A DNA stretch of 35,949 nucleotides from an uncultured Bacteroides sp. (GTDB lineage: Bacteria; Bacteroidota; Bacteroidia; Bacteroidales; Bacteroidaceae): contig CAMTOS010000021.1 of the NCBI GenBank assembly GCA_947074195.1, forward strand, positions 1 to 35,949, read 5' to 3'. The notes below the pieces were generated by a model. It was given only the letters and a program-made list of their open reading frames with translations, was not told where the DNA came from and searched no databases. Made by a program: the position numbers and the translations under genes. Below are positions 1-7,488 of the stretch, piece by piece; within the stretch, counting starts at the first letter, position 1, and the number at the start of each line of letters is the position of its first letter.

Positions 1-188
1 CGTATGGTGTGGAAGGTTTCCTTATTGAAAACGGTAAGGTTACTCAACCTATTTCAGAAATGAACATCACCGGCAATATGGTTGATTTGTGGATGTCTCT
101 TGCAGAAGTGGGTAATGACCCTAACATGTCTTCTTCATGGCGTATACCAACACTGGTATTCGAAGGTGTAAACTTTACCGGATTATAA
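1..188 (+). CDS. pmbA: PmbA/TldE-type TldD-family metalloprotease, C-terminal end (partial)
   Basis: Only the last 61 codons are present. The reading frame begins at base 3 and stops with TAA at 186-188. The fragment reads as a family C-terminus: a GFLIENGKV stretch, a GNMVDLW segment, VGNDPNMS, and a final strand ending FEGVNFTGL. TldD/PmbA proteins form a cytoplasmic zinc protease pair that processes small peptides. The short PmbA-like ending, without the longer glycine-rich tail of TldD, favours the PmbA/TldE partner. The zinc site and N-terminus lie outside the window. A strong hairpin follows immediately, so this is the last gene of its transcript. Assignment rests on the C-terminal motif only. 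Confidence 0.75.
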   Translation, partial: YGVEGFLIENGKVTQPISEMNITGNMVDLWMSLAEVGNDPNMSSSWRIPTLVFEGVNFTGL

Positions 189-210
189 TCCGTATACATA
201 TCAATAAAAA

Positions 211-241
211 AAGGATGTCTTTTGCGAGACATCCTTTTTTT
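211..241. terminator. Bidirectional intrinsic terminator
   Basis: A perfect 10-bp stem, AAGGATGTCT (211-220) pairing with AGACATCCTT (227-236), encloses a 6-base loop. A T run follows on the plus strand and an A run precedes it, so it can also terminate the minus strand. It sits between the convergent pmbA end and the minus-strand secreted protein gene. Confidence 0.9.
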
Positions 242-243
242 AT

Positions 244-771
244 TTACTTCTTATTAATCAAAGCGCGGCTAACTTCAATTCTATTGATACGAACTCCTTG
301 TGAAGGCATCCATACTTTCAGTTTATGGTTTTTACCGCGAAGAGCTTTTACTTTCAGACTTGTACGTACTGAGTTAATCAGCTTGTTTTTGATAATGATC
401 TCTTCAGGATCCTGAAGGTCCATACCTACCAAAATGATTGGCTCATCCGGAGTATTATTTTTATCGATATCGTAATATACAGTTACGTTATAAGTACCAC
501 CAGGCAATTTACTTTTCACATCATATTCTGCATATGGAGCCAAAAGCTTTTTGTTGGCAGATTCACCTTTTTTGTTGTAAGCAGAACTTTTTCCCTGAAT
601 GTAGTCCTTGCTTTTCACAGTAGTCGTTTCAAGAAAACGTGAGTCGTTGAACTGAGTTGCATTAATAGAAACACGCATATTCGACATGTCGTGCGAATCA
701 TCACTCTGTGCTGATACTGAAAAAGATAATGTTGTAATTAATAGCGAAAACAAAAAGATTAGTTTCTTCAT
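244..771 (-). CDS. Secreted protein of unknown function
   Basis: 175 residues. The N-terminus is a clear Sec signal peptide: MKK, a hydrophobic stretch of about 15 residues, and a likely cleavage after SVSAQ near residue 22. No lipobox is present. The mature part is short and beta-strand rich (YNVTVYYDID, KVKALRGKNHKLKVWMPSQG, RINRIEVSR), which resembles a small carbohydrate-binding or jelly-roll module, but no family motif is firm enough to name. It is probably periplasmic or surface exposed. It has its own promoter-like element at 810-817 and shares a terminator with pmbA, so it appears to be a single-gene unit. I do not recognise a specific function. Confidence 0.7.
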   Translation of the reverse strand: MKKLIFLFSLLITTLSFSVSAQSDDSHDMSNMRVSINATQFNDSRFLETTTVKSKDYIQGKSSAYNKKGESANKKLLAPYAEYDVKSKLPGGTYNVTVYYDIDKNNTPDEPIILVGMDLQDPEEIIIKNKLINSVRTSLKVKALRGKNHKLKVWMPSQGVRINRIEVSRALINKK

Positions 772-809
772 ACTTTATAAGGGGTTTTAAAATTTAAATT
801 TTGAGCCCG

Positions 810-817
810 CAAAGATA
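810..817 (-). promoter_or_regulatory. Bacteroidetes -7 element for the secreted protein gene
   Basis: Read on the minus strand this is TATCTTTG, an exact match to TAnnTTTG, 38 bases before the ATG at 771. No good -33 TTTG is seen at the normal distance. Confidence 0.5.
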
Positions 818-896
818 AAGCATTATAAATTAACAGAAAAACTTCTTTAACAGATGAGAACAGATAGCATATAGGTTTTTTGCCGATTTACAATAA

Positions 897-1286
897 TTAA
901 ACAGTTTCTTTTACAACTTCCGTGGCTTCCTTTGAATTATCCTGTGCCCTGTCCTGCTCTTCCAGTTCCTTGATTTCTTTGTTCAGGAATACCGATAATA
1001 TAGTCCTGATCACCACTATTCCCGCCAGAATAATGAGCTCTTGAAACGTGGGTTCGAGTACAGTTTTAAGAATATCGGATGCGATCAGGAATTCCAGGCC
1101 TAATAAAAGATAAGTACCAAACACCGAGCGAAGACGGCGGATGTTTGTAGTGGAATATTTACCCGTAAAGCGCTTGAATTCGTTAATAAAGAAGAGAACC
1201 ATTGCAATGAGGGCACCATAAGTTACAATCAGCAAACTTATGACGCTCATAATGATCGCGAGTAAATCGAGGAAATGAATTAGCAT
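897..1286 (-). CDS. DUF1622 family membrane protein
   Basis: 129 residues with three hydrophobic segments at roughly 5-32, 60-75 and 83-100. The basic loop KRFTGKYSTTNIRRLR lies between the first and second, followed by a charged, Glu-rich cytoplasmic tail (KEIKELEEQDRAQ). The pattern of a short first helix, an RxxF/YG-type loop and the helix LLLGLEFLIASDILKT is typical of DUF1622 proteins, small inner-membrane proteins of unknown role. It is transcribed away from the glycan operon starting at 1391. A one-mismatch -7 element (TTTATTTG on the minus strand, 1319-1326) could drive it. No function is known for the family. Confidence 0.8.
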   Translation of the reverse strand: MLIHFLDLLAIIMSVISLLIVTYGALIAMVLFFINEFKRFTGKYSTTNIRRLRSVFGTYLLLGLEFLIASDILKTVLEPTFQELIILAGIVVIRTILSVFLNKEIKELEEQDRAQDNSKEATEVVKETV

Positions 1287-1390
1287 ATATCGTTCGTTTT
1301 CCTAATAACATCTGTTAGCAAATAAATGTTTAAACGAATATAGCGGGCGCTATATAATAAATGTATGCTAAATTTCGTTATCAAATCACT

Positions 1391-1780
1391 ATGGACTACT
1401 TAAAAACATTTACAGATAAACGAGGCAAACTAACTTTACTTGAAATCGGGAAAGAAGTTCCCTTCGCGGTGGAGCGCATCTATTGGATATACGATGTGCC
1501 GGCCGAAGAAGAACGGGGCAAACATGCCAACCGCATTTCTTATCAGTATCTGGTTGCCATCAACGGTTCGATGAAAGTGTGCCTTGAAGATATCAACGGC
1601 AGAACCGATTATTTCCTTGATTCTAAGTCGGAAGGGTTACTGGTTCCGCCCGGAACATGGAACGAGTTAAGCAACTTTTCGGCTGATGCAGTGTTAATGG
1701 TATTAGCATCGCACAGTTACGACCCTTCTACGTATCTGAATACGAAAGAAGAGTTTCTGGATTTTATTCACGGAAAATAA
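1391..1780 (+). CDS. FdtA/QdtA-like sugar 3,4-ketoisomerase (cupin)
   Basis: 129 residues from the start chosen here. An in-frame ATG at 1361 would add ten residues with no family resemblance, so 1391 is preferred. The sequence follows the WxcM/FdtA cupin pattern: DKRGKLTLLE near the start, PFAVERIYWIYDVP at 24-37, RGKHANR around 42-48, then YQYLVAINGSMKV and LLVPPGTWNEL. Characterised members interconvert dTDP-4-keto-6-deoxyglucose with the 3-keto sugar that a DegT aminotransferase then aminates. The expected aminotransferase lies two genes downstream in the same operon. The family's HxH catalytic pair reads H45-A-N47, so the second histidine is replaced by asparagine. Activity is therefore less certain than family membership. 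Confidence 0.8.
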   Translation: MDYLKTFTDKRGKLTLLEIGKEVPFAVERIYWIYDVPAEEERGKHANRISYQYLVAINGSMKVCLEDINGRTDYFLDSKSEGLLVPPGTWNELSNFSADAVLMVLASHSYDPSTYLNTKEEFLDFIHGK

Positions 1781-1783
1781 CTT

Positions 1784-2749
1784 ATGAGTTCAGGCAAAAC
1801 CATATCAGTCATTCGCTATACACCCGACAAAAAAGAGGTCTGGGATCAGTTTATCAGAAGTTCCCGAAACGGCACTTTCCTGCTGGAACGCAATTATATG
1901 GAGTATCATGCCGATCGCTTCCAGGATCATTCATTGCTGTTTTATGCAGAGAGCAGACTGGCTGCGGTAATACCTGCACACCAGGACGGAGATCGGTTTT
2001 GCAGCCACAACGGACTGACCTATGGTGGTCTGATTGTTGACAATAAAACGACTGCCCAGCTTACGCTCGAGATTTTCGATGCACTGATTGCCTATCTGAA
2101 AGAGCATGGCGTATTCAGTACAATGATCTATAAGCCTTCCCCTTTTATTTATCACCGCTATCCGGCTGAAGAAGATTTGTATGCCATTATGCGTCATGAC
2201 ACCCGGCTTATTGGCCGCAAGATCTCTTCTGTGGTACAGCAATCCAACCCGCTGCCGTTTAGTACGCTGCGCAGGCGCAAGCTGAATATGGCCAAGACTC
2301 AGAACTTTATTGTGTATACCAACCATCACTGGGAGGAATTCTGGAAGATGCTGGAAGATACGTTGAGTGACAAGCACCATGCGACTCCGGTACATTCGTT
2401 CGATGAGATCAAGCATCTGCACGAACTGTTTCCGAAGAATGTCCGCTTATTTACCATTACTTCGCACGATGGCGAGCTGATGGGGGGCACTGTACTTTAT
2501 ACCACCGACCGTGTGGCACATGCCCAGTACATAGCTTCCACCGAAAGAGGACGTAACCGCGGAGCGCTCGACTTTCTGTTCGATTACCTCATACATGTCC
2601 GCTTCCGTAACCGGGAGTATTTCGACCTGGGTACATCGGTAGAAGATGGCGGAAGAATGCTCAACGAAGGACTGATTTTCCAGAAGGAAGGTTTTGGCGG
2701 CCGCGCCGTGGTCTATGACACTTATGAAATCAATATTAAAACGACATGA
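1784..2749 (+). CDS. FemAB/GNAT-type acyltransferase in an amino-sugar operon
   Basis: 321 residues, starting three bases after the ketoisomerase stop and overlapping the aminotransferase by ATGA. The protein has two acyltransferase-like halves. The second half (about 160-310) resembles the Acetyltransf_6/FemAB-like group: a basic [11 protein letters not shown] segment, the strand [18 protein letters not shown], then [24 protein letters not shown] and a closing [18 protein letters not shown]. Such enzymes transfer acyl groups to amines. Its position between the ketoisomerase and aminotransferase suggests it N-acylates the 3-amino-3,6-dideoxyhexose. Known pathways of this type normally use a left-handed beta-helix (hexapeptide repeat) transferase for that step, and no hexapeptide repeats are seen here. 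Substrate and acyl donor are inferred. Confidence 0.75.
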   Translation: MSSGKTISVIRYTPDKKEVWDQFIRSSRNGTFLLERNYMEYHADRFQDHSLLFYAESRLAAVIPAHQDGDRFCSHNGLTYGGLIVDNKTTAQLTLEIFDALIAYLKEHGVFSTMIYKPSPFIYHRYPAEEDLYAIMRHDTRLIGRKISSVVQQSNPLPFSTLRRRKLNMAKTQNFIVYTNHHWEEFWKMLEDTLSDKHHATPVHSFDEIKHLHELFPKNVRLFTITSHDGELMGGTVLYTTDRVAHAQYIASTERGRNRGALDFLFDYLIHVRFRNREYFDLGTSVEDGGRMLNEGLIFQKEGFGGRAVVYDTYEINIKTT

Positions 2750-3849
2750 TGATTCCTTACTATAGTCTCAAACAAATTACTGAATCTTTTGAACCCGAAA
2801 TCACGCAGACTGCTACCGACATTATTCGTTCGGGCTGGTACTTGCAGGGGAAAGCCAATGATACATTTGAAAAAGCCTTTGCTGCTTATTGCGGTACTGA
2901 CTATTGCGTGGGTACAGGCAACGGTATGGATGCTATTACGCTTATTCTGATGGGATATCAGTCACTCGGCCTCATGAGCGAGGAAGATGAAGTGATAGTT
3001 CCTGCCAATACCTGCATTGCAACCATTATCGGTATTCTTCGTGCCCGCATGAAGCCGGTGCTTTGCGAACCGATACTTGAAACCTGCAACATCGATCCTG
3101 CTAAAATCGAAGCTTTAATTACTCCGAGAACGAAAGTTATTCTGCCCGTACATCTTTACGGACAGTGTGCCGATATGGAGCCGATTACAACTATTGCACG
3201 CAAGCATGGTTTAAAGGTGGTAGAAGATTGTGCGCAGGCACACGGAGCGATTTACCGTGGCAAGCGTGCAGGTAATTTGGGTGATGCAGCTGCTTTTAGC
3301 TTCTATCCTTCGAAGAACTTAGGTGCTTTGGGCGATGGCGGAGGCGTTACTACCAATGATGGTTCGCTGGCCGGGCGTGTCAGAGCCTTAGGTAACTATG
3401 GTTCATCGGCTAAATATGTACACGATTATAAAGGTATCAATAGTCGCCTGGATGAGCTTCAGGCAGGAATACTTTCGGTGAAGTTAACTCGACTTGATGA
3501 AGACAACGAGAAGAGAAGAAAAGTAGCCGAACGTTACAGAAAAGGAATCACCAATCCACAGATTCGTGTATTGCCCTGTGCAGAAAGAGAAAGCAACGTG
3601 TATCATATCTTCCCTGTCTTTACGCCGGAGCGTGACAGACTGCAGGCTTATCTTACAGCCAAAGGAATTCAAACACTGATTCACTACCCCATTCCACCGC
3701 ATCAGCAAAAAGCGTTGAGCGAATATGCAGATCTCTCTTTGCCGGTTACTGAAAAGATACATCGCGAAGAACTGAGTCTGCCGATGTCGCCGCTACTCAC
3801 AACAGAAGAGATTGAACAGATTATCGATGCTGTAAACCGGTTTGTTTAG
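2746..3849 (+). CDS. DegT/DnrJ/EryC1/StrS sugar aminotransferase (FdtB/QdtB-like)
   Basis: 367 residues, a normal family length. It is a PLP-dependent aminotransferase with GTGNGMDAI at 56-64, the conserved aspartate in [10 protein letters not shown] (D161) and the Schiff-base lysine in [16 protein letters not shown] (K190). The C-terminus contains the [12 protein letters not shown] segment that contributes to the partner subunit's active site. With an upstream FdtA-like ketoisomerase, the likely reaction is transfer of an amino group to C3 of dTDP-3-keto-6-deoxyhexose. Two adjacent ATGs (2746 and 2749) are possible starts; the first overlaps the preceding stop. Its stop codon overlaps the stop of the opposing glycosyltransferase gene. 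The exact sugar product (Fuc3N or Qui3N type) cannot be read from the sequence. Confidence 0.9.
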   Translation: MMIPYYSLKQITESFEPEITQTATDIIRSGWYLQGKANDTFEKAFAAYCGTDYCVGTGNGMDAITLILMGYQSLGLMSEEDEVIVPANTCIATIIGILRARMKPVLCEPILETCNIDPAKIEALITPRTKVILPVHLYGQCADMEPITTIARKHGLKVVEDCAQAHGAIYRGKRAGNLGDAAAFSFYPSKNLGALGDGGGVTTNDGSLAGRVRALGNYGSSAKYVHDYKGINSRLDELQAGILSVKLTRLDEDNEKRRKVAERYRKGITNPQIRVLPCAERESNVYHIFPVFTPERDRLQAYLTAKGIQTLIHYPIPPHQQKALSEYADLSLPVTEKIHREELSLPMSPLLTTEEIEQIIDAVNRFV

Positions 3850-4943
3850 TTCGATTCCCAGAACGTGATATATTGCTTCGCCACTTCAATATAGTTGTGG
3901 TGGCGATGCACATACTCTATTCCTTCAGCCGATAAACGCGGGATGCGTTCCTTGTGTTTCAGCAGATTGCTTAACTGTGTGTATAGCTCTTCCTCATCAG
4001 GGACGATGTTCACTATAGGCCTCAACTCCTCTTCCCCCAGAATCTCATAATTCTCGGGTTCACCTCCTCCGCAAACAATCACCCCTTTGGCCATGGCCAG
4101 CAGCGAATTCATCGAAGGCGTATAGGCATAAAGCTGATCCAGTTGCACATCTGCCGTATTCATCAGTCGCTGATATTCGGTAAAAGGTACATCCACGGCT
4201 TTGGTCACCGTACACAAATCTGAATGCATTCGCTCTACCTCTTCCAATACCGGCAGCATGATATCCGTTCCTTTTATATGGTGGCGCTCAGATTGTATGC
4301 CGATAAAGAAGTTCACCTTTTCGGGAATATCGCGCACCCGGCTTTCAATACCGGTTGTATCGAGCGGTAACGGAATGAATTTCACTTTAGCAGGGAAATG
4401 ATCTTTATAAGAGATATAATACTCCCAAAGACATGCTACAATACCATCGCAACTCTCTGCTATTTCACGGTTGGCACTGGCTGTGCCGCCATACAAGCAC
4501 TCCTTTATAATTTCCCGGTTCTCATCCGATGCACGCAGGTGTTCCCCCGTTTTGAAGTCGGAATACTTAAACACATCACCGTTCATGCAGGTATGCACAT
4601 AGTAATGGTCGGTTCCGAATGCGCCTAAAAAGACTCTGCCATTGTGGCGACGCAAGTATCGGTAAACCGGCATACTCTTCTCGGGGCGCAGACTCAAAAA
4701 GCAGGGATTTACAATCTGCACAATGTCAAAACCACGCAGCTTCGGAAGTATACTGATGAGGCGTGCGATATACTTTACCCCATCCCACTTGCCGTTGGTG
4801 GCGCGGTATAAATCAATATTGCGCGGATAGTTTTTCCAGTGATTTCCGTCGGAAACCACACACACTTCGTGCCCGAAATGACGAAGTCCTTCGGCCAGAG
4901 TCCAGTGAATATTACTAAATTCGCCTAACAGCAATATCCTCAT
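3846..4943 (-). CDS. GT4-like (GT-B fold) glycosyltransferase
   Basis: 365 residues. The N-terminus [27 protein letters not shown] is a typical GT-B opening in which a strand is followed by the donor/acceptor cleft helix. The C-terminal half contains [22 protein letters not shown] and [12 protein letters not shown], matching the nucleotide-sugar binding region of GT4-type enzymes, and it ends in the usual [15 protein letters not shown] helix. It should act at the cytoplasmic face of the inner membrane, adding a sugar to a lipid-linked glycan. It is translationally coupled to the GT2 gene upstream (ATGA overlap, 4940-4943) and converges on the aminotransferase gene. Donor and acceptor are unknown. 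Confidence 0.8.
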   Translation of the reverse strand: MRILLLGEFSNIHWTLAEGLRHFGHEVCVVSDGNHWKNYPRNIDLYRATNGKWDGVKYIARLISILPKLRGFDIVQIVNPCFLSLRPEKSMPVYRYLRRHNGRVFLGAFGTDHYYVHTCMNGDVFKYSDFKTGEHLRASDENREIIKECLYGGTASANREIAESCDGIVACLWEYYISYKDHFPAKVKFIPLPLDTTGIESRVRDIPEKVNFFIGIQSERHHIKGTDIMLPVLEEVERMHSDLCTVTKAVDVPFTEYQRLMNTADVQLDQLYAYTPSMNSLLAMAKGVIVCGGGEPENYEILGEEELRPIVNIVPDEEELYTQLSNLLKHKERIPRLSAEGIEYVHRHHNYIEVAKQYITFWESN

Positions 4944-5830
4944 AACAAGAAAGTAATGGAATTAATCACGGAGCGAGCCATGGTATATTTAGTCGAATAC
5001 GGACCATAAGGTAATGGCAGCAACTCCTGTTTTTTCAGTGCATGTACATAGTTGTACCATTGCTTGATGCTACACTGGTTGCGTTTTAACTGGAAGAAGA
5101 AATCGATGGTCAGAAAACTAATGCGGCGGCGCAGCGCTTTGTGCTGCAGTTCGGAAGTCGATGCCTCGTGGGTGTGCAGATACTTTTTCAGTTCGATGAG
5201 CTGTCCCAGAAAATCGTTGATCCGTTTGTGCTGCATGGTCTGCTCCTTGCTGTTTAGTATCGAAGCATGGTGCTGTACATAACCATACATGACCAAATCA
5301 GTTATTACCGTAGTGCCCGCCATAAAATAGGCTTTGGCTATGAACGCCTCATCTTCGTGGTAAACCCCTTCAGCAAAATGCAGGTCAATATCTTCCAGCC
5401 ATTCGCGCAGGAAGAAGTGACGCCATGCCGTACCCAGATAGTTGTGATCGACCATATACTCGGCACCGGAAATATAAATTTCAGTATTGAAATGGTGATT
5501 GGTCTGCGGCTTCTCGGCTTGCGATGAAATATATTCATAGCCGAAAGAGAGCATGTCGGGTTCGTACATTTTGAGCAGATCGAAGCATTGAGAAAGGGTA
5601 TCGGGGAAGAGCACATCATCGGCATCCATAAAAAGAAGATAGATGCCCCGCGCCTGTTTCATGCCATTATTGCGGGCTGCGCCCAGACCCTTGCCATGGT
5701 CATCGGCAATGATCAGTTCATAATTCTTTTCATCCATCTGCTGTCGGCGGACAGATTCTACACAGGCATCCAACTGTTTGCGGTCGGCATTGCCATAGAA
5801 AGGAATGATGATACTCAATAAAGGTTTCAT
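4940..5830 (-). CDS. Family 2 glycosyltransferase
   Basis: 296 residues with a GT-A fold. The start is LLSIIIPFYGNADRKQLDACVESV. The first nucleotide-binding aspartates are in IIADDHG (43-44), RNNGMKQARG lies before the metal site, and the DxD-type motif is MDADD (68-72). The later HEDEAFIAKAYF segment fits the catalytic-base region of family 2 enzymes. It lacks transmembrane segments, so it is a cytoplasmic or membrane-associated transferase. It is first in a two-gene minus-strand operon with the GT4-like gene. Its predicted -7 element ends only five bases before the ATG, implying a very short leader. It probably builds the same glycan that the Wzx flippase, encoded divergently, exports. Confidence 0.85.
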   Translation of the reverse strand: MKPLLSIIIPFYGNADRKQLDACVESVRRQQMDEKNYELIIADDHGKGLGAARNNGMKQARGIYLLFMDADDVLFPDTLSQCFDLLKMYEPDMLSFGYEYISSQAEKPQTNHHFNTEIYISGAEYMVDHNYLGTAWRHFFLREWLEDIDLHFAEGVYHEDEAFIAKAYFMAGTTVITDLVMYGYVQHHASILNSKEQTMQHKRINDFLGQLIELKKYLHTHEASTSELQHKALRRRISFLTIDFFFQLKRNQCSIKQWYNYVHALKKQELLPLPYGPYSTKYTMARSVINSITFLL

Positions 5831-5835
5831 AATAA

Positions 5836-5869
5836 CAAAGGTAACGATATATTTTGAAATTCAGCCAAT
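5836..5869 (-). promoter_or_regulatory. Promoter of the glycosyltransferase operon
   Basis: On the minus strand, TACCTTTG (5843-5836) matches TAnnTTTG exactly, and ATTG (5869-5866) lies 22 bases upstream as a -33 candidate. Only five bases separate the -7 element from the ATG. The promoter interleaves with the plus-strand promoter of the flippase gene. Confidence 0.5.
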
Positions 5870-5883
5870 TGCCGTTAATTTTG
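5853..5883 (+). promoter_or_regulatory. Promoter of the Wzx flippase gene
   Basis: TTTG at 5853-5856, a 19-base spacer, and TAATTTTG at 5876-5883 match both halves of the Bacteroidetes primary-sigma consensus at the expected spacing. The ATG at 5911 follows a leader of roughly 20 bases. This is the best promoter in the window. Confidence 0.75.
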
Positions 5884-5910
5884 CACGAATCAATCAGACC
5901 CGTTTAATAC

Positions 5911-7410
5911 ATGACAGAGCAGAAATCCACCTATCGTCAAATCTTTAAAGCAACAAGCATCTTTGGAGGTGTCCAGGTTTTCAAGGTGGTCATCAGTGTC
6001 ATTAAATCGAAAGTCATTGCGGTTTTGCTTGGTCCGGCGGGTATTGGTATGCTGGGTTTGCTTACTTCTGCTTTGGAAATGATAAAAGCCATTGCAGGTC
6101 TGGGACTCGACACCGGTGCCGTAAAAGAGATTTCGGAAGCGGCAGCCAGCGAGAACGAGGCCAACCTCTCCAGAACATTACAGGTGCTTCGCCGCTGTGT
6201 TTACATTACCGGTGCATTCGGCTTGCTACTCACCCTCGGTCTTTCGCCTCTTATCAGTCAATGGACGTTCGGTGACCGTTCTTATACGTGGATGTTTGCA
6301 CTGCTCTCTGTTGTCGTGTTTATCAACATTCTTAGTTCCGGACAACTTGCCGCACTTCAGGGCATGCGTCGTTTGGGACATCTGGCAAAGGTTGGCGTCC
6401 TGGGTTCGTTTTTCGGATTACTGCTTTCATTGCCCGTTTTCTATTTCTTCCCCGATCAGGGAATCATTCTCTTTATCCTTCTTTCGAGCCTCATCATACT
6501 GATTTTCTCTACCTACTATGCGCGCAAACTTCCTTATAAAAAGATAAAACTTTCTTATCGGGACACCTGCAAAGAGGGATGGATCATGGCCAAACTGGGC
6601 ATAGCCATGACGGTGAGTGCCGTAATCGGGATATTCACAACCTATCTGATAAAAACCTATATCACCCATCATGGCGGCATTGATGAAGCCGGATTATTTC
6701 AATCGGCCTTTGCCATTGCCGAAGGCTATTTCAGTCTGATATTCGCTGCCATGGCCACCGATTATTTTCCTCGTCTTGCTGCGGTGAATAAAGACAATCA
6801 GAGGATGGGCGATGAGGTAAACAAGCAAACTGAGATAGGGATGCTTATTGCACTACCCTGCCTGCTGTTCGGTTTATTCTTCGTATCCGTACTGGTGCAA
6901 CTTCTCTATTCCAAAGATTTTCTTGGTGCCATTCCCTGCATCAAATGGATTCTGTTAGGAAACATCTTTAAGATCGCTTCCTGGAGTCTGGCCTATGTAT
7001 TAGTGGCGACAGGGAAAGGGGTGACTTTTATGGTGACCAACCTGATATCGAACCTTATCATTATGGGACTTACCCTCGCCGGCTTCCGCTTTTTCGGAAT
7101 CGAAGGCACCGGTATGGCCTATCTTGGAGGAATGTTCCTGTACTTCATTCTGATGCTGATACTTGCCGCCCGCATGTTTAAAATCGGCTACTCGGGTGCA
7201 TTCTGGATGATCTTCAGCATCGCTGTTCTTTTATCTGTTGCTTCCTTCTTTTTGCAGGGTATTCCCAACCCATGGATTAAATATCCCGTTGGCGTTCTGT
7301 TTATGGCTATCGGCGGGGCATACTCCATACGTGAGCTTAATAAGCGAATGGACTTAAAAAGTCTGCTGCAAAGCAAATTTAAACGACGGGAAGAGAAAGA
7401 AGAGGAGTAA
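5911..7410 (+). CDS. wzx: Wzx-type O-antigen/polysaccharide flippase
   Basis: 499 residues of alternating hydrophobic segments, consistent with 12-14 transmembrane helices. The N-terminus (ATSIFGGVQVFKVVISVIKSK, then LLGPAGIGMLGLL) is characteristic of Wzx/MATE-like lipid-linked oligosaccharide translocases. The GGIDEAGLFQSAFAIAEGYFSLIFAAMATDYFPRLA region matches the centre of the family. The protein ends in a short basic/acidic cytoplasmic tail. It would flip an undecaprenyl-linked repeat unit across the inner membrane. It is divergent from two glycosyltransferases and close to the amino-sugar genes, which supports one glycan pathway. No Wzy polymerase or ligase is encoded nearby. The symbol is by family and is not evidence of orthology. 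Confidence 0.88.
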   Translation: MTEQKSTYRQIFKATSIFGGVQVFKVVISVIKSKVIAVLLGPAGIGMLGLLTSALEMIKAIAGLGLDTGAVKEISEAAASENEANLSRTLQVLRRCVYITGAFGLLLTLGLSPLISQWTFGDRSYTWMFALLSVVVFINILSSGQLAALQGMRRLGHLAKVGVLGSFFGLLLSLPVFYFFPDQGIILFILLSSLIILIFSTYYARKLPYKKIKLSYRDTCKEGWIMAKLGIAMTVSAVIGIFTTYLIKTYITHHGGIDEAGLFQSAFAIAEGYFSLIFAAMATDYFPRLAAVNKDNQRMGDEVNKQTEIGMLIALPCLLFGLFFVSVLVQLLYSKDFLGAIPCIKWILLGNIFKIASWSLAYVLVATGKGVTFMVTNLISNLIIMGLTLAGFRFFGIEGTGMAYLGGMFLYFILMLILAARMFKIGYSGAFWMIFSIAVLLSVASFFLQGIPNPWIKYPVGVLFMAIGGAYSIRELNKRMDLKSLLQSKFKRREEKEEE

Positions 7411-7448
7411 ATTTCCAGATAACTTACAATTCTGTTTTATATATTAGT

Positions 7449-7456
7449 TACATTTG
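7449..7456 (+). promoter_or_regulatory. -7 element upstream of the TonB-dependent receptor gene
   Basis: TACATTTG matches TAnnTTTG exactly, 32 bases before the ATG at 7489. No TTTG is visible at the proper -33 distance. Confidence 0.4.
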
Positions 7457-7488
7457 CAACAACATGTAAATCATCTTCTGCACCCCTT

